From Thalassotalea sp. PP2-459 (GTDB taxonomy: Bacteria; Pseudomonadota; Gammaproteobacteria; Enterobacterales; Alteromonadaceae), in the NCBI RefSeq assembly GCF_001913705.1, contig NZ_MKQD01000054.1, positions 1-64,000 on the forward strand: DNA of 64,000 nucleotides. The letters run 5' to 3'. The translations under genes were made by a program, and so were the position numbers. Within the stretch, counting starts at the first letter, position 1. Each line of letters starts with the position of its first letter. Below are positions 44,144 through 54,242 of the stretch, piece by piece. A model generated the notes under the pieces. The model was not told where the DNA came from, did not search any database, and worked only from the letters and a program-made list of their open reading frames with translations.

Positions 44144-45499
44144 TTAATATTCAGGTAATTTTTTACGCCGCCAATCAAAGAATATTAACAGCACTAAAAT
44201 GAGTACGACGAGTTTGAGTAAACCTGACCAGTTCACGCTCTGTATTTGCTGGCTATTAAAACGAGGAAACTGGGGTAAGCTGTGCTGATTAATTTTATTT
44301 TCAGTATATAAATGCTGATATAAATACTCACGAATTTCCTGATGATAGTTATCAATACTTTTAAGGTAGTGTAAGTAACTTTCACCGTCGCTTCCAGCAA
44401 GGTGATTGACATTCAATTGTAATTGTAGACTAGGCGTCAACCAACTTAAGGCCTTTAAAGTCTCGAATCTACTTTCTGATTGTTGCAAATATTGCTGCCA
44501 TTGATGATTTACTTGCACATCACTAAGGTGTTGTTGTGCGTAATACCATGGCCAAGAACCACTTGCATCAGGAAGTTCAAAGTTCTGGTATTGTGGGTAC
44601 AGTTTAATAAATTGTTGAAATGCTTGTTGTGGCGGAGCATCCCAGCCATTATTCATTATCATTCGCTGTTCTAGTGTTGCCGCAAGTGCAGGGTGGTCTT
44701 GATACTGATGATTTAAATACAATTGTATACTTGCTGGCAGTAATATGGTTATCGCTAACCAAATAGCGACAAATGAGAAGGTATTAAATACGGAGTTTTT
44801 CCCCAAACATATGATCAGGGCAACCACTAAACTCCAAAAACAAAGATACAAGGCTAGCGCGCAAATTAACCACCAGAAAATTTCACTGATATTAAGGTTT
44901 AACCAAATCACGGCTAATACGAGTAAGCTATAACTGAGCCCTAATACCAACAAACCGCAAAGTATTAATCGCCGCCAGATTAATCCTGTACCTGCTTGAA
45001 CTAAGGAATTAAGTATTCGCCACCGGTTTGCTTGTCGTTCATCACTTAATGTTGTTACCGCTAACGCTCCCAGTAATAAAGGCATTAAATATATGAACAC
45101 AAAACCTAAATCTAAACGACCCGCTTTTTGTTGGTTTGGGTTTAACATTTCTTGCGTATAAATCTGTCCTTGTAATGCTAACGCTCTTACCGGCATATCA
45201 GCATAGGCGGTTTGACTTTGGCCTATAAATAAAGCTGACCAAGGTGATAACTGCCACTGTGTTGCTCCAAATAAGTAATAACCTAAATGACCGGCAGTTG
45301 GGGGCGACGTTTGTTTTTGATATTGCGTCAGTGTTTGTTCAAATTTTGCATGGCTTTGGGCCTGCGCTTGTTTTTGCTGTTGTAATGCATTATCACCGAA
45401 TTTAATCGCGAATAACGCACATGTGATCACTAACAAAAGTGTCATTCTTGTGACAACGCTAGATAATAAGAGTTTAATTTCAAATTTAAGCCAATGCAT
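44144..45499 (-). CDS. ABC transporter permease (DUF3526 type), second copy
   Basis: The 451-residue protein has one N-terminal membrane helix (LTLLLVITCALFAIKFG region), a large periplasmic loop and further helices, the layout of ABC-2/DUF3526 permeases (NosY-like). LGFVFIYLMPLLLGALAVTTLSDERQANRWRIL is the typical core. I set the start at ATG 45499, preceded by AGGAGG; it overlaps the upstream permease by 14 bases. With its partner and the ATPase it should form an exporter or envelope-remodelling complex; the substrate is unknown. Confidence 0.8.
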   Translation of the reverse strand: MHWLKFEIKLLLSSVVTRMTLLLVITCALFAIKFGDNALQQQKQAQAQSHAKFEQTLTQYQKQTSPPTAGHLGYYLFGATQWQLSPWSALFIGQSQTAYADMPVRALALQGQIYTQEMLNPNQQKAGRLDLGFVFIYLMPLLLGALAVTTLSDERQANRWRILNSLVQAGTGLIWRRLILCGLLVLGLSYSLLVLAVIWLNLNISEIFWWLICALALYLCFWSLVVALIICLGKNSVFNTFSFVAIWLAITILLPASIQLYLNHQYQDHPALAATLEQRMIMNNGWDAPPQQAFQQFIKLYPQYQNFELPDASGSWPWYYAQQHLSDVQVNHQWQQYLQQSESRFETLKALSWLTPSLQLQLNVNHLAGSDGESYLHYLKSIDNYHQEIREYLYQHLYTENKINQHSLPQFPRFNSQQIQSVNWSGLLKLVVLILVLLIFFDWRRKKLPEY

Positions 45500-46922
45500 A
45501 AATCCTCCTACGTAAGATTTTGCTAAATAACAAACCACCAATGAGAAAAAAGCATATTAATGGCATAAACCAAACTTGCTTAAATGGTGCTAATGAGAAA
45601 GAGAGTGACGGTACTTGATATTCAAAGCGTTCAAAGTCTTGCCAGTGAGTTGAATCAGCTTTTGATGAACTATCATGTTCACGTTCGATATGTTCAGCAT
45701 GTATTTTATTGAGTTTTGAAATTCTAGCAAAGCGATGTGCTTCTGTTTGCTGTTCAAAGTCATAAAAGTGCCATACATCAGTAGCAGATAGTGCCATTGA
45801 TATATCACGTACTAATAAATAAGGATTGATCCAATACCAGTTAGCGAGCATCGATTGTTGCTTACGTAATTGTTCAACTTGCTGCTGATACAATCGCGTA
45901 TAAATTTCAGAACTAATACGTTCGCCTTCTTGAATAACCAGTGCTCTATAATTAACGGGCAATTCTTCTATATGGTTTACACCATATTGTGCTAATACTT
46001 TTGTTTTGAAATCGTTAAAGTGTGGATCGTCTGGATTATGGCTATCACCTACTTGGTTTATGGCTTGTTTAATTTGTTGGTTAAACGCATTACGGTTAAG
46101 TTGAGGGTAGCTTTCACCTGCAATATCCGCTAATAATCGCGGGCTTATAATGGTTAATAAAAACCAAATGGCGATCAAAATATTAAGTGCTTGTGAGGAG
46201 TACTTTACCACACTAGAAATGACTAAAATTAGCCCTATCCAAAAACCACAATACGCCAGATATAGCACGAACAATGTTAAAATACGCAATAATGTATCGA
46301 CATTAAAGCCAAGACCACTAAACGTAATCAAACCAAATGTACAGATAAAAATGGGAAAGATAAATAAAATAGATACAACAAAGTAAGCTAATCCTTTACC
46401 AATGAGTAAGCGTGTCAGAGGTATATTCATCGATAGAAGCGGACGTAATGTGCCAGTTTCTCGTTCAGTCACCATGCTGTTATAGGCAAGTGCTATCAGC
46501 AATAAGGGCCAACATAATAATAAAATATTAGCGACAGACAACTCTGAGAACCTTAATAGCACATCACTGTCTTGAATATTGGCAAAATTAGCACTGTTTT
46601 GTTTATGGGCTTCTATGTATATGGCATTACCAACAAAATGGTTAACGCCATTATCAAAAAAGCTTAATGAACTTGGTGGTCGGAAGGTAAAATGTCCAAA
46701 ATGAGCAACGCGGTGTGGGTGACGTTCAGGTTGCTGTTGCCATTGCTGTTCAACGATGGTTTGAGCACTTTGTTGTTGATTTAGCGTATGTTTAAATTGT
46801 CCCCAGGCGGTTAGTAAGGCAATTAATAATAAAATTTGCATCGTGATAAACAATAAAATCAGCAGATCACTACGACGTTTTTGTTGCCACTCATGGATAA
46901 AAATAGCGCGAATTTGTTTCAT
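45486..46922 (-). CDS. ABC transporter permease (DUF3526 type), first copy
   Basis: The 478-residue permease opens with a cytoplasmic start and one helix (LLILLFITMQILLLIALLTAW), a long periplasmic part, then LLLCWPLLLIALAYNSMVTERETGTLRPLLSMNI, the conserved coupling region of this family (ERExGTL), and four more helices. It overlaps the next permease by 14 bases and lies 11 bases after the ATPase gene. The two permeases are distant paralogs and should form a heterodimer. Confidence 0.82.
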   Translation of the reverse strand: MKQIRAIFIHEWQQKRRSDLLILLFITMQILLLIALLTAWGQFKHTLNQQQSAQTIVEQQWQQQPERHPHRVAHFGHFTFRPPSSLSFFDNGVNHFVGNAIYIEAHKQNSANFANIQDSDVLLRFSELSVANILLLCWPLLLIALAYNSMVTERETGTLRPLLSMNIPLTRLLIGKGLAYFVVSILFIFPIFICTFGLITFSGLGFNVDTLLRILTLFVLYLAYCGFWIGLILVISSVVKYSSQALNILIAIWFLLTIISPRLLADIAGESYPQLNRNAFNQQIKQAINQVGDSHNPDDPHFNDFKTKVLAQYGVNHIEELPVNYRALVIQEGERISSEIYTRLYQQQVEQLRKQQSMLANWYWINPYLLVRDISMALSATDVWHFYDFEQQTEAHRFARISKLNKIHAEHIEREHDSSSKADSTHWQDFERFEYQVPSLSFSLAPFKQVWFMPLICFFLIGGLLFSKILRRRIYALA

Positions 46923-46933
46923 CGTTTCACCTG

Positions 46934-47668
46934 CTATGCACTTAAATTAATGGGTTGAGGATAAATGGCTTGTTGGTAGCGTTGATGAAGCGGGACGCTA
47001 GCAAGATCTTTTTGACTAAACTGCTCTATGACTTCTCCTTCCTTTAGGATGGCAAACTTATCTCCTAATGTAGTGCTACACTCAAGATCATGAGTAACCA
47101 TTAATACTGCAGCACCTTGTTGTGCAAGATTATCTATTATATGAATAAACTCTTGTGTAGCACTTGGATCAAGCCCAGAGGTTGGTTCGTCTAACAGTAA
47201 TAGCTTTGCTTGGCGTAAAATAGCAAATGCGATACCGACTTTTTGTCGCATACCTTTTGAATAATCTTTTAGCGGCTTATGCCACATATTTTTAGCAAGG
47301 CCTGTTTGTGTTAATGCTTGCTCAAATTGCTCGTAGGCGGGTTTAATGCCACCTAAATTCGCTAAATATGCTAGATTCTCCATGGCATTAAACTGCGGAT
47401 ATAAATTTACTTGTTCTGGGATATACGCAATTTTATCTCTCGCTGTAGCAAGTGAATGTTTTTGATTTACATCCACAAGTTGTTCATCAATATAGATGTG
47501 TCCGCTGTCTGCTTTTAAAAAACCAAGTAACAGGTTGAGTGTTGTACTTTTACCGGCACCATTACTACCAAGTAGGCAATATATTTCACCTGGTTCAATG
47601 TTTAATGAAAGTTGTTGCAAAGCATAATTGTCATTAAATGCTTTCGTTAATTCTTCGATGCGTAACAT
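46934..47668 (-). CDS. ABC transporter ATP-binding protein
   Basis: The 244-residue ATPase has Walker A GSNGAGKST, Q-loop near IAYIPEQVNLYPQF, signature DYSKGMRQKVGIA, Walker B LLLLDEPTSGLDP and the H-loop VTHDLE. The DYSKGMRQK signature is typical of ABC-2 exporters and NosF-like proteins. It energises the two downstream permeases. It is 15 bases downstream of the second TonB-receptor gene, which suggests one operon of receptor, receptor, ATPase and two permeases. Confidence 0.92.
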   Translation of the reverse strand: MLRIEELTKAFNDNYALQQLSLNIEPGEIYCLLGSNGAGKSTTLNLLLGFLKADSGHIYIDEQLVDVNQKHSLATARDKIAYIPEQVNLYPQFNAMENLAYLANLGGIKPAYEQFEQALTQTGLAKNMWHKPLKDYSKGMRQKVGIAFAILRQAKLLLLDEPTSGLDPSATQEFIHIIDNLAQQGAAVLMVTHDLECSTTLGDKFAILKEGEVIEQFSQKDLASVPLHQRYQQAIYPQPINLSA

Positions 47669-47683
47669 AGGGTTATCCTTGAA

Positions 47684-49735
47684 TTAAAATGTTTGACTAA
47701 AGCTAATGTTAACGGTGGGATCTCGATGACGTTGTGTCACTTGTAATTGTTGTAGGGCATCGTGACGAGAGGGGTGATATAATTTTCGTTGCCATTTCGT
47801 TTCGTCATCACCTATATTGCTGATATCAACTCGTATTTTTAAGTCGTTAAAGACTATCCCTTCAACATATACATGCCATCGCCCGTATGTGTGAAAATGG
47901 CTATATTCATTCACATAAAATTCTTTACGACGTTGGTAGTCTTGATAGCTGATCCCCCAAAAAATATGGTGTTGATTTATGTCTTGTCTAAAATCTACCG
48001 TAATGTCAGGGGTGGTTAATTCTGTTAACTGGCGGTTACGGTTAGTCACGGGATCAATAAAGGTTGAGTCAATAAAATTTGCTTGAAATGCTATTTGTGC
48101 TCCTTTGACCCATTGATGTAGCGGTAAATTTAAAGAGGATGTGATACCTTTAACTTCTGCTTTACCTGCATTGCCAAGTGCGTAGTCCCCTGAAGGTAAA
48201 ATTATGTGCTCTAATACATGTTGTCGCCATTCATAATACAGTGCTATTGAGAATGCGCCTTTTTCAGCAAATCGTTGATCGAAAGCTAGAGTGGCTTTTG
48301 TTTTTGTTTCTGGGCGTAGGCGGGGATTACCTGAAATTTCACGATCGTTAACTAAATCAGCACTGGCAGCAAAATCACTAAAATCAAGTTGACCTACTGA
48401 ACGACGCAGACTAATTCGATATTGGCGATTTTTATCGCTGTTATAAGCGAGCGCAAGTGAGGGTTTGAAAAAAAATAATGATTGTTCATCGCTATTATCG
48501 CCAGTCACGTTAAGTTGAGAGTATTCTGCAGCAATACCGGTATCTAATACTAATTTTTGCCATTGCCAGTTAAGGTTAGCAAAGGCTTCACCTCGTATTT
48601 CTTTAGCCTGTGAATAACGTTTATTCGTTAACTGCGGCGTTAATAAATCTTGTCGTTCAAGTGCCAACCAACTTTCTAAATTACTGAAGGCGACTTCTAG
48701 CCCATATTCCTGCTGTTTTAGCATGCCTTGTTCTCCACCCGTTCTACTAAATACATTACGTAAAACATGTTCAGATTTATGTTCATCAAATCGTAAACGG
48801 GTGGCGTTTTTAATATCTTCATTAGGTGGCTTGTCGAATGAAAATGAATTAACAAACCAATTCTGCACGTTGTTAATGTTTAAAATTCGCCACTGCCAGT
48901 GTGGGGCAAGGACTTTTTGCCATTCTAGACCTAATTCGCCCGTATAAAATTGGCTATCACGATCATTTTGATATCGATTAATGATTTGATTTTGTTGCGG
49001 CTGTGTATAGCTTAAACGCTCGTTATCGGTAACAAACTGGCTCCAACCAACTCTCGCGTTGATACTAAAGGTATGTTGATTGAATTGTTTTTTGCTATCT
49101 CCTGAAATAAAAATATCGTTTAGCGTACTGGGCCGGGTTTCCTGCTGATAGCTGAGCAGCTCCATTGTGGGACCATAAGTTGAAATGTTAGCATCTCTAG
49201 GTGATTTTTGACTGATGGCATTAAACTTAAACGCGCTGTCCCATCCCTTTATGTGGTTAGATAAAACCCATTCAGTACTTGGTGAAAGCTCACCGTTACC
49301 TGTTTTTTCAAAGGCAAGTTTCCAATGCTTAGCTGCGCCTTGCTTCAATTTTACTACATTGGCAACAACGGCTTGACCTGCGGCGTCTGAGGAACCAGAT
49401 GCACCGCGTAAAATTTCTATGTACGCGACTTGTGCAGCGGAAATACGTGAAAGAGTTTCGTTTATTCCACCTGATTTAGTGGTTGGGCGTCGACCATCAA
49501 TCAATACATTACCAGCACCTGTAGCAAAGCCTCGTATATCATCGTCGGTTTCAATTAACGTAAAACCTGGTAATTGATTCACCATATCTAATGCTGTTAA
49601 AGGCGAATACTGATCAAAAAACGTCGTTGAATAAACTTCGTCTTTATGCTCAGCAGCTTTTACATTAAACGGTATGTTAGTAGCACATATAACAGATAAA
49701 CTTAGCCAAAATAATGCATGATTGACGTTAAACAT
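47684..49735 (-). CDS. TonB-dependent outer membrane receptor
   Basis: The 683-residue protein has a signal peptide (ending NVKAAE), a plug domain (about 30-135: LTALDMVNQLPGFTLIETDDDIRG, GNVLIDGRRPTTKSGG, YIEILRGASG) and a beta barrel ending in an aromatic residue (VNISFSQTF). ATG 49735 has AAAGGA upstream; a frame extension to 49768 overlaps the preceding gene's stop and is unlikely. It should import a metal complex or other large nutrient with energy from TonB. Its place in an operon with an ABC exporter is unusual. Confidence 0.85.
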   Translation of the reverse strand: MFNVNHALFWLSLSVICATNIPFNVKAAEHKDEVYSTTFFDQYSPLTALDMVNQLPGFTLIETDDDIRGFATGAGNVLIDGRRPTTKSGGINETLSRISAAQVAYIEILRGASGSSDAAGQAVVANVVKLKQGAAKHWKLAFEKTGNGELSPSTEWVLSNHIKGWDSAFKFNAISQKSPRDANISTYGPTMELLSYQQETRPSTLNDIFISGDSKKQFNQHTFSINARVGWSQFVTDNERLSYTQPQQNQIINRYQNDRDSQFYTGELGLEWQKVLAPHWQWRILNINNVQNWFVNSFSFDKPPNEDIKNATRLRFDEHKSEHVLRNVFSRTGGEQGMLKQQEYGLEVAFSNLESWLALERQDLLTPQLTNKRYSQAKEIRGEAFANLNWQWQKLVLDTGIAAEYSQLNVTGDNSDEQSLFFFKPSLALAYNSDKNRQYRISLRRSVGQLDFSDFAASADLVNDREISGNPRLRPETKTKATLAFDQRFAEKGAFSIALYYEWRQHVLEHIILPSGDYALGNAGKAEVKGITSSLNLPLHQWVKGAQIAFQANFIDSTFIDPVTNRNRQLTELTTPDITVDFRQDINQHHIFWGISYQDYQRRKEFYVNEYSHFHTYGRWHVYVEGIVFNDLKIRVDISNIGDDETKWQRKLYHPSRHDALQQLQVTQRHRDPTVNISFSQTF

Positions 49736-49751
49736 AATTATTCCTTTGCTT

Positions 49752-52013
49752 TTAGAATTGGTAATCAAACATCACACGTACATTACGTGGTGCACCGATT
49801 AATAATTCATTTGCATAAATAAAGCCTGGACTGTCTTGATGTAAATAAAACACATCAGACCAAGGTGCATATGCTTTATCAAAAAGGTTGTCTATGCGAG
49901 CCGTAACTCGATAGTTGTCGCCTTTATAAGAAGCAAAAATATTGGTCAAGGTATAGGCTTTTAAGGTAACGGTATTAGGATTGTCGCCATAACGGTCATC
50001 AACAAAATGTATTGATGCCCCAACTTCTATTGGTAAGTTGGCGATGTTATCGTAACTAGAATAAATATTAGCCGTTAGCTCAGGTACATTAGGCGGGGTG
50101 TTCCCTGCAAATAATTCAACATTTGCAGAACGTTCAAAGGTAGCCTCTGTATAGGCGGCATTCGCGCCAAGTCGCCAATTGTCACTTAATAGTAATGAGG
50201 TTGATGCTTCGATACCTTTTGAACTTCGACCACCAACATTGGTAACACTATCAAGAGCAAATCGTTCAAAAATATCATCACGTTCAATGTTAAAATAAGC
50301 AAGAGTAGTTTCTGCTTTACCTTGCATCCAACTGGCTTTTAGACCAACTTCAAATTGAGTTGCGTCTGTTAAGTCAAAGTTTTGATTGTTATTAACTAAA
50401 AAAATATTTGAATTGATAGGATCTTTAGCATTGCTATATTGGCCATATAGTACGGTATCATCAGTGAGTTTATAAACACTGCCAATACGCCAACTTATCC
50501 AGTTATAATCTCGTTTAAAGCCACTGTTTTCATTTTCACCTTCAGCATTAAAGTTTTCTCTTGTCAGTTTTAATGTTTCATAGCGAGCGCCTGTAACAAG
50601 GCTTAATTTATCGGTAAGTTGTAATGCATTACCAAAGAAAAATGCACGCGTTGTCATATCTGTTGGGCTGACACCTCGTAACTCTCGCTGACCATAAACG
50701 CCAGGTTGTGGGCTATATGGATCAAGGGCATCTGCGGGCGTTTGTTCAACTTGTCTACGAAAACCACGAGATCTAACAAAGTCTAATGATGTGGTTTCAA
50801 AGCCAGTCACCAGGCGACTTTCTATCTCGCCAAACGTCGAATTTACATTTAAGGTAATACGGTTACCTAAAACGTCTTGCTCATGATCTAATATAAAGTA
50901 ACCATAATAGCGTTGTAGCTCCCCGTAATTGTTACAAGTACCGGCTACTTCAGTACAATAAACATAACCTTCTGCATTTTGCCATGCGCGCGAAGCATCA
51001 AATTTAAACAGGGTATATTGTAATCGCATATCTTCATGTATGTGATAGTCGGCATCTAGCCTTAGGAACAATTGATCTGATTTTGCGTATGCGTCTGCAA
51101 CATTATAATTGTTGTATCGCATAGCACCATCAAGTACTTCACCACGTCCTGTTTCAATAATGCCCAACGGATCTTTAGCATCATTTGCTGGTATTAAAGG
51201 CGTTCCGTAATAACTACCTACATCATCCTCTAAATAATCGGCACTAAATTTCAAGGAAAGTTTGTCACTTGCTTGCCATAAAAGGCTGGTGGTGAAATTA
51301 TTTGATTCTGAATTGGTGTTATCAACGTAACCGTCACTGGCATATCGGCTTACATCAAAGGTGTACCATAGGTTTTCATCTAATTCACCTTGATTACCTA
51401 AACCTAAATGATATGAATTATGGCTGCCATACCCGAGTTGTAAGTTTGTGCCATTGTTCATGCCAGCGTATGCTGTTTTAGTTATTGCATTTACCGTTCC
51501 TGCTACAGAACCGATACCATTTAACACGGATGCTGGGCCACGCAGTATTTCTACACGTTCAAGGTTAAAAGTATTTTGTGGCCGCATCACCATTGTGCTT
51601 GGTCCAATCCATAATCCATCACGCAATACGGTAATTTGTCCTCGACTAAAGCCTCGCATTGAAAATGTTGATGGTGAAGTAGGGTGCTCACCGGTTACAA
51701 CACCTGGTAGATTTGCTAATGAATCAGATAACTTTGTATAACCTCGCGCACGCATTAGCTCGGCATCAACAATTTCAATTGTTGCAGGTGTTTCCATTGC
51801 ATTTAAGCCTAGTCCGCTTGCTGTGCTTGATTCATTATTTAGGCCAAGGGTGCCAACGGGGCTACCCATGACCACTAATCGTTCGATTTGTTGTTCTTCA
51901 ATGTCTTCGTTTTTAGCGGTCGTATCTGATACTTGCGCCTGAGTAACAAAAGCTATTGATAGTGCTGTACTTAATGCAGTAAAGCGTGACACATAGCGGT
52001 TGATACTATGCAT
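49752..52013 (-). CDS. TonB-dependent siderophore-type receptor
   Basis: The 753-residue protein has a signal peptide (to about residue 26), a TonB-box-like ERLVVMG segment, and a plug with ETPATIEIVDAELMRARGY, PGVVTGEHPTSPSTFSMRGF and GPASVLNGIGSVAG, as in FhuE/FpvA-type siderophore receptors. The 22-strand barrel ends RNVRVMFDYQF. It is the first gene of the operon and sits below a Zur-like palindrome, so the ligand may be a zinc complex rather than ferric; this is inference. Start ATG 52013. Confidence 0.88.
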   Translation of the reverse strand: MHSINRYVSRFTALSTALSIAFVTQAQVSDTTAKNEDIEEQQIERLVVMGSPVGTLGLNNESSTASGLGLNAMETPATIEIVDAELMRARGYTKLSDSLANLPGVVTGEHPTSPSTFSMRGFSRGQITVLRDGLWIGPSTMVMRPQNTFNLERVEILRGPASVLNGIGSVAGTVNAITKTAYAGMNNGTNLQLGYGSHNSYHLGLGNQGELDENLWYTFDVSRYASDGYVDNTNSESNNFTTSLLWQASDKLSLKFSADYLEDDVGSYYGTPLIPANDAKDPLGIIETGRGEVLDGAMRYNNYNVADAYAKSDQLFLRLDADYHIHEDMRLQYTLFKFDASRAWQNAEGYVYCTEVAGTCNNYGELQRYYGYFILDHEQDVLGNRITLNVNSTFGEIESRLVTGFETTSLDFVRSRGFRRQVEQTPADALDPYSPQPGVYGQRELRGVSPTDMTTRAFFFGNALQLTDKLSLVTGARYETLKLTRENFNAEGENENSGFKRDYNWISWRIGSVYKLTDDTVLYGQYSNAKDPINSNIFLVNNNQNFDLTDATQFEVGLKASWMQGKAETTLAYFNIERDDIFERFALDSVTNVGGRSSKGIEASTSLLLSDNWRLGANAAYTEATFERSANVELFAGNTPPNVPELTANIYSSYDNIANLPIEVGASIHFVDDRYGDNPNTVTLKAYTLTNIFASYKGDNYRVTARIDNLFDKAYAPWSDVFYLHQDSPGFIYANELLIGAPRNVRVMFDYQF

Positions 52014-52198
52014 AAAAATACTCCTAGTAGTATAAGTTAGTTCTTTGTTAATAAAGCTTAAAGGCTATATTGAGTTGTTTTTTGTTCAGTTAGCCGACAA
52101 ACAGCACACAAAATGTAAATGCACTTGAGAAACCAGCTAAACAATAAAATGATGTGTAATAAATTGATCTCGTTATTAATCTTTTAATTCTATTTAAA

Positions 52199-52226
52199 GT
52201 TATGTTATAACATAACCAATATTGGT
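52199..52226. promoter_or_regulatory. Zur-like operator (perfect 18-bp palindrome) plus adjoining palindrome
   Basis: GTTATGTTATAACATAAC at 52199-52216 is a perfect palindrome. It matches the published alphaproteobacterial (Rhodobacter-group) Zur consensus at 16 of 18 bases and contains the ATGTTATA half-site of the gammaproteobacterial Zur box. A second palindrome, ACCAATATTGGT (52215-52226), overlaps its end. It lies in the divergent region between the receptor operon and the DUF418 gene and could control both. Confidence 0.6.
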
Positions 52227-52295
52227 TGCAAGATATCAATAAACTATTAACAGGGCAATAACAAAGCGACAGGCTTGTAAGAGGAATTAACCAGA

Positions 52296-53486
52296 ATGCT
52301 GTTAACTGCTAAAGATAGAGTTCACTCGACTAAACAGCGTATTGGTGCGCTAGATACCATGCGCGGCTTTGCATTATGTGGAATTATTTTTGCTAATTTG
52401 GTCAGCTTTACTGGTTTTTATTCACTTAACTTCAATGAAATTCAAGCATTACCATGGTGGGATCGCGGGGTTTTGTTTGTTATTGATTTTTTAATTGAAG
52501 GTAAATTTTATAGTGTTTTTGCCACATTACTTGGTGCTGGTTTTGCTCTTCAATACGCTAAATTGAAACGACAAAATAAAAATTTTACCGCCTTTTGGTT
52601 AAAACGAATGTTGGTTTTATTTGTCATGGGCAAAAGCCATATGTATTTAATATGGCATGGTGATATTTTAACCCTATATAGTTTATTAGGTGTTTGTTTG
52701 TTGTATTTTAAGGATATCGACGATACGCGTTTATGCCGCTGGATTATTGTATTGTTGTGTGCACCACTTTTGATGCATCTATTATTATCGTTAACTTCAC
52801 AATTAAATGGTTGGAATGCATTAACAGAAACTGTTTATAATTTGAGAAAAAGCTTAGGTTATCAAGAAGTCAGTTTGTTATCTTTACGCACTGCTCAAGA
52901 AGCGAAGGATGTTTTTTGGGGCAATATCTTTAGTGCCATTCCACGTCCTATGGCATATTTAAAAACGGGCCGGCCGTTTCAGGTGTTAGGGCAATTTTTA
53001 CTTGGCGTATATTTAGCTCGCTTATATTTACGTGGACAAGTTCATGTGCCATCGAAGGATAACATTATAAAGTTATTTGTTGTTGGAGCAGGGTTTAGTT
53101 TTATTTATGCTTATATTAAAGCAATAACGGGCAGCCCATTTTCTACGGATTTGCTCGGTTTATTTCAAGGCTTAGTTTATCAGGTGGGTTGTATAATGAT
53201 GGCGCTTGCTTATATGGCATTGCTTTATCGTTTATCGCATAACGGTGAGAACTTTTCAGGCTTATCGCAGCTTGGCCGTATGGCACTAACCATGTATTTG
53301 ATGCAAACCACAGTTTGTGTTTTCTTATTTTATGGTTATGGTTTTGCGTGGATGGGGAAAGTGCCTTTTTATTCTATTATTGTTTTTGGCACTTGCATCA
53401 TATCAATACAACTTCTGTTTGCTCGCTTTTGGTTAAAGAAGTATCAACTTGGTCCATTAGAGTATGTTTGGCGACGATTCACTTAG
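52296..53486 (+). CDS. DUF418 family membrane protein
   Basis: The 396-residue protein has about nine membrane helices and the DUF418 pattern: RIGALDTMRGFALCGIIFANLVSF at the start, FYSVFATLLGAGFALQYAK, and LGRMALTMYLMQT near the end. Such proteins resemble acyltransferase-3 membrane enzymes and are of unknown function. They often sit next to metal- or TonB-related genes; here the gene is divergent from the TonB-receptor operon across the Zur-like palindrome. GAGGAA lies upstream of the ATG. Confidence 0.85.
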   Translation: MLLTAKDRVHSTKQRIGALDTMRGFALCGIIFANLVSFTGFYSLNFNEIQALPWWDRGVLFVIDFLIEGKFYSVFATLLGAGFALQYAKLKRQNKNFTAFWLKRMLVLFVMGKSHMYLIWHGDILTLYSLLGVCLLYFKDIDDTRLCRWIIVLLCAPLLMHLLLSLTSQLNGWNALTETVYNLRKSLGYQEVSLLSLRTAQEAKDVFWGNIFSAIPRPMAYLKTGRPFQVLGQFLLGVYLARLYLRGQVHVPSKDNIIKLFVVGAGFSFIYAYIKAITGSPFSTDLLGLFQGLVYQVGCIMMALAYMALLYRLSHNGENFSGLSQLGRMALTMYLMQTTVCVFLFYGYGFAWMGKVPFYSIIVFGTCIISIQLLFARFWLKKYQLGPLEYVWRRFT

Positions 53487-53536
53487 GGGGTTACGTCGCC
53501 ACCATTGTGCTATAACATTAACAATATCACACGATA

Positions 53537-54124
53537 TTAAATTGCTTGTAGTACATGAAAGCCATGTTTTTCAAATAAATGTATGAGTTTTATTAACGGT
53601 AACCCGACTAAACTGTTTGGATCATCTCCCACTAACTTTTCAAATAAACAAATACCTAATCCTTCGCTTTTAAAACTTCCAGCACAATTAAGTGGCATCT
53701 CTGCATCAACGTAGCGCTCCACATCTGCTTTATTTAATGTTTTAAAGTAAACGTGGAAAGGTTCAACCACAGCATGGATCTGCCCACTATCGCTATCAAG
53801 TACACATAAGCCCGTATAGAATGTTACACGCTTACCGCTAAAGCTCATTAATTGTTTAATAGCATTTTCTTTGGTGTGCGGTTTACCTAGTATCTTTTCA
53901 TTACAAAGAGCAACTTGATCAGAGCCAATGATCAGCGCATTATCGTGTAGCTTGGCTACTGCTTGTGCTTTTTCAATGGCGAGTCGCTCCACTAACTGAA
54001 TAGCCGACTCATCAGGAAGGGCGGTTTCGTCGATATTAGGCTTATCACAAATGAATTCTATCTTTAGTTTATTAAGAATTTCTTTACGAAAGGGGGATGT
54101 TGACCCTAACACTATTTTTTTCAT
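53537..54124 (-). CDS. Maf family nucleotide pyrophosphatase (YceF-like)
   Basis: The 195-residue protein is a Maf protein: LGSTSPFRKEILNKL at the start, the IGSDQVALCNEKILGKP catalytic/base segment, SGKRVTFYTGLCVLD, and NCAGSFKSEGLGICLFEKLVGDDPNSLVGLPL. The 'SGKxVxFxTGL' and 'CAGSFKxEGLG' forms fit the YceF subtype, which hydrolyses m7GTP. It is divergent from yceD, the usual order. Confidence 0.92.
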   Translation of the reverse strand: MKKIVLGSTSPFRKEILNKLKIEFICDKPNIDETALPDESAIQLVERLAIEKAQAVAKLHDNALIIGSDQVALCNEKILGKPHTKENAIKQLMSFSGKRVTFYTGLCVLDSDSGQIHAVVEPFHVYFKTLNKADVERYVDAEMPLNCAGSFKSEGLGICLFEKLVGDDPNSLVGLPLIKLIHLFEKHGFHVLQAI

Positions 54125-54242
54125 TGATATGACTCAAAATTTAATCGGTTTCTGCTAATATAAGGGCAATAAAGAATTTTTAAATCAAATTCGCTAATTT
54201 TCTTTTGACACACGGCTTGAACGGCTATATCATGCGCGCCTT

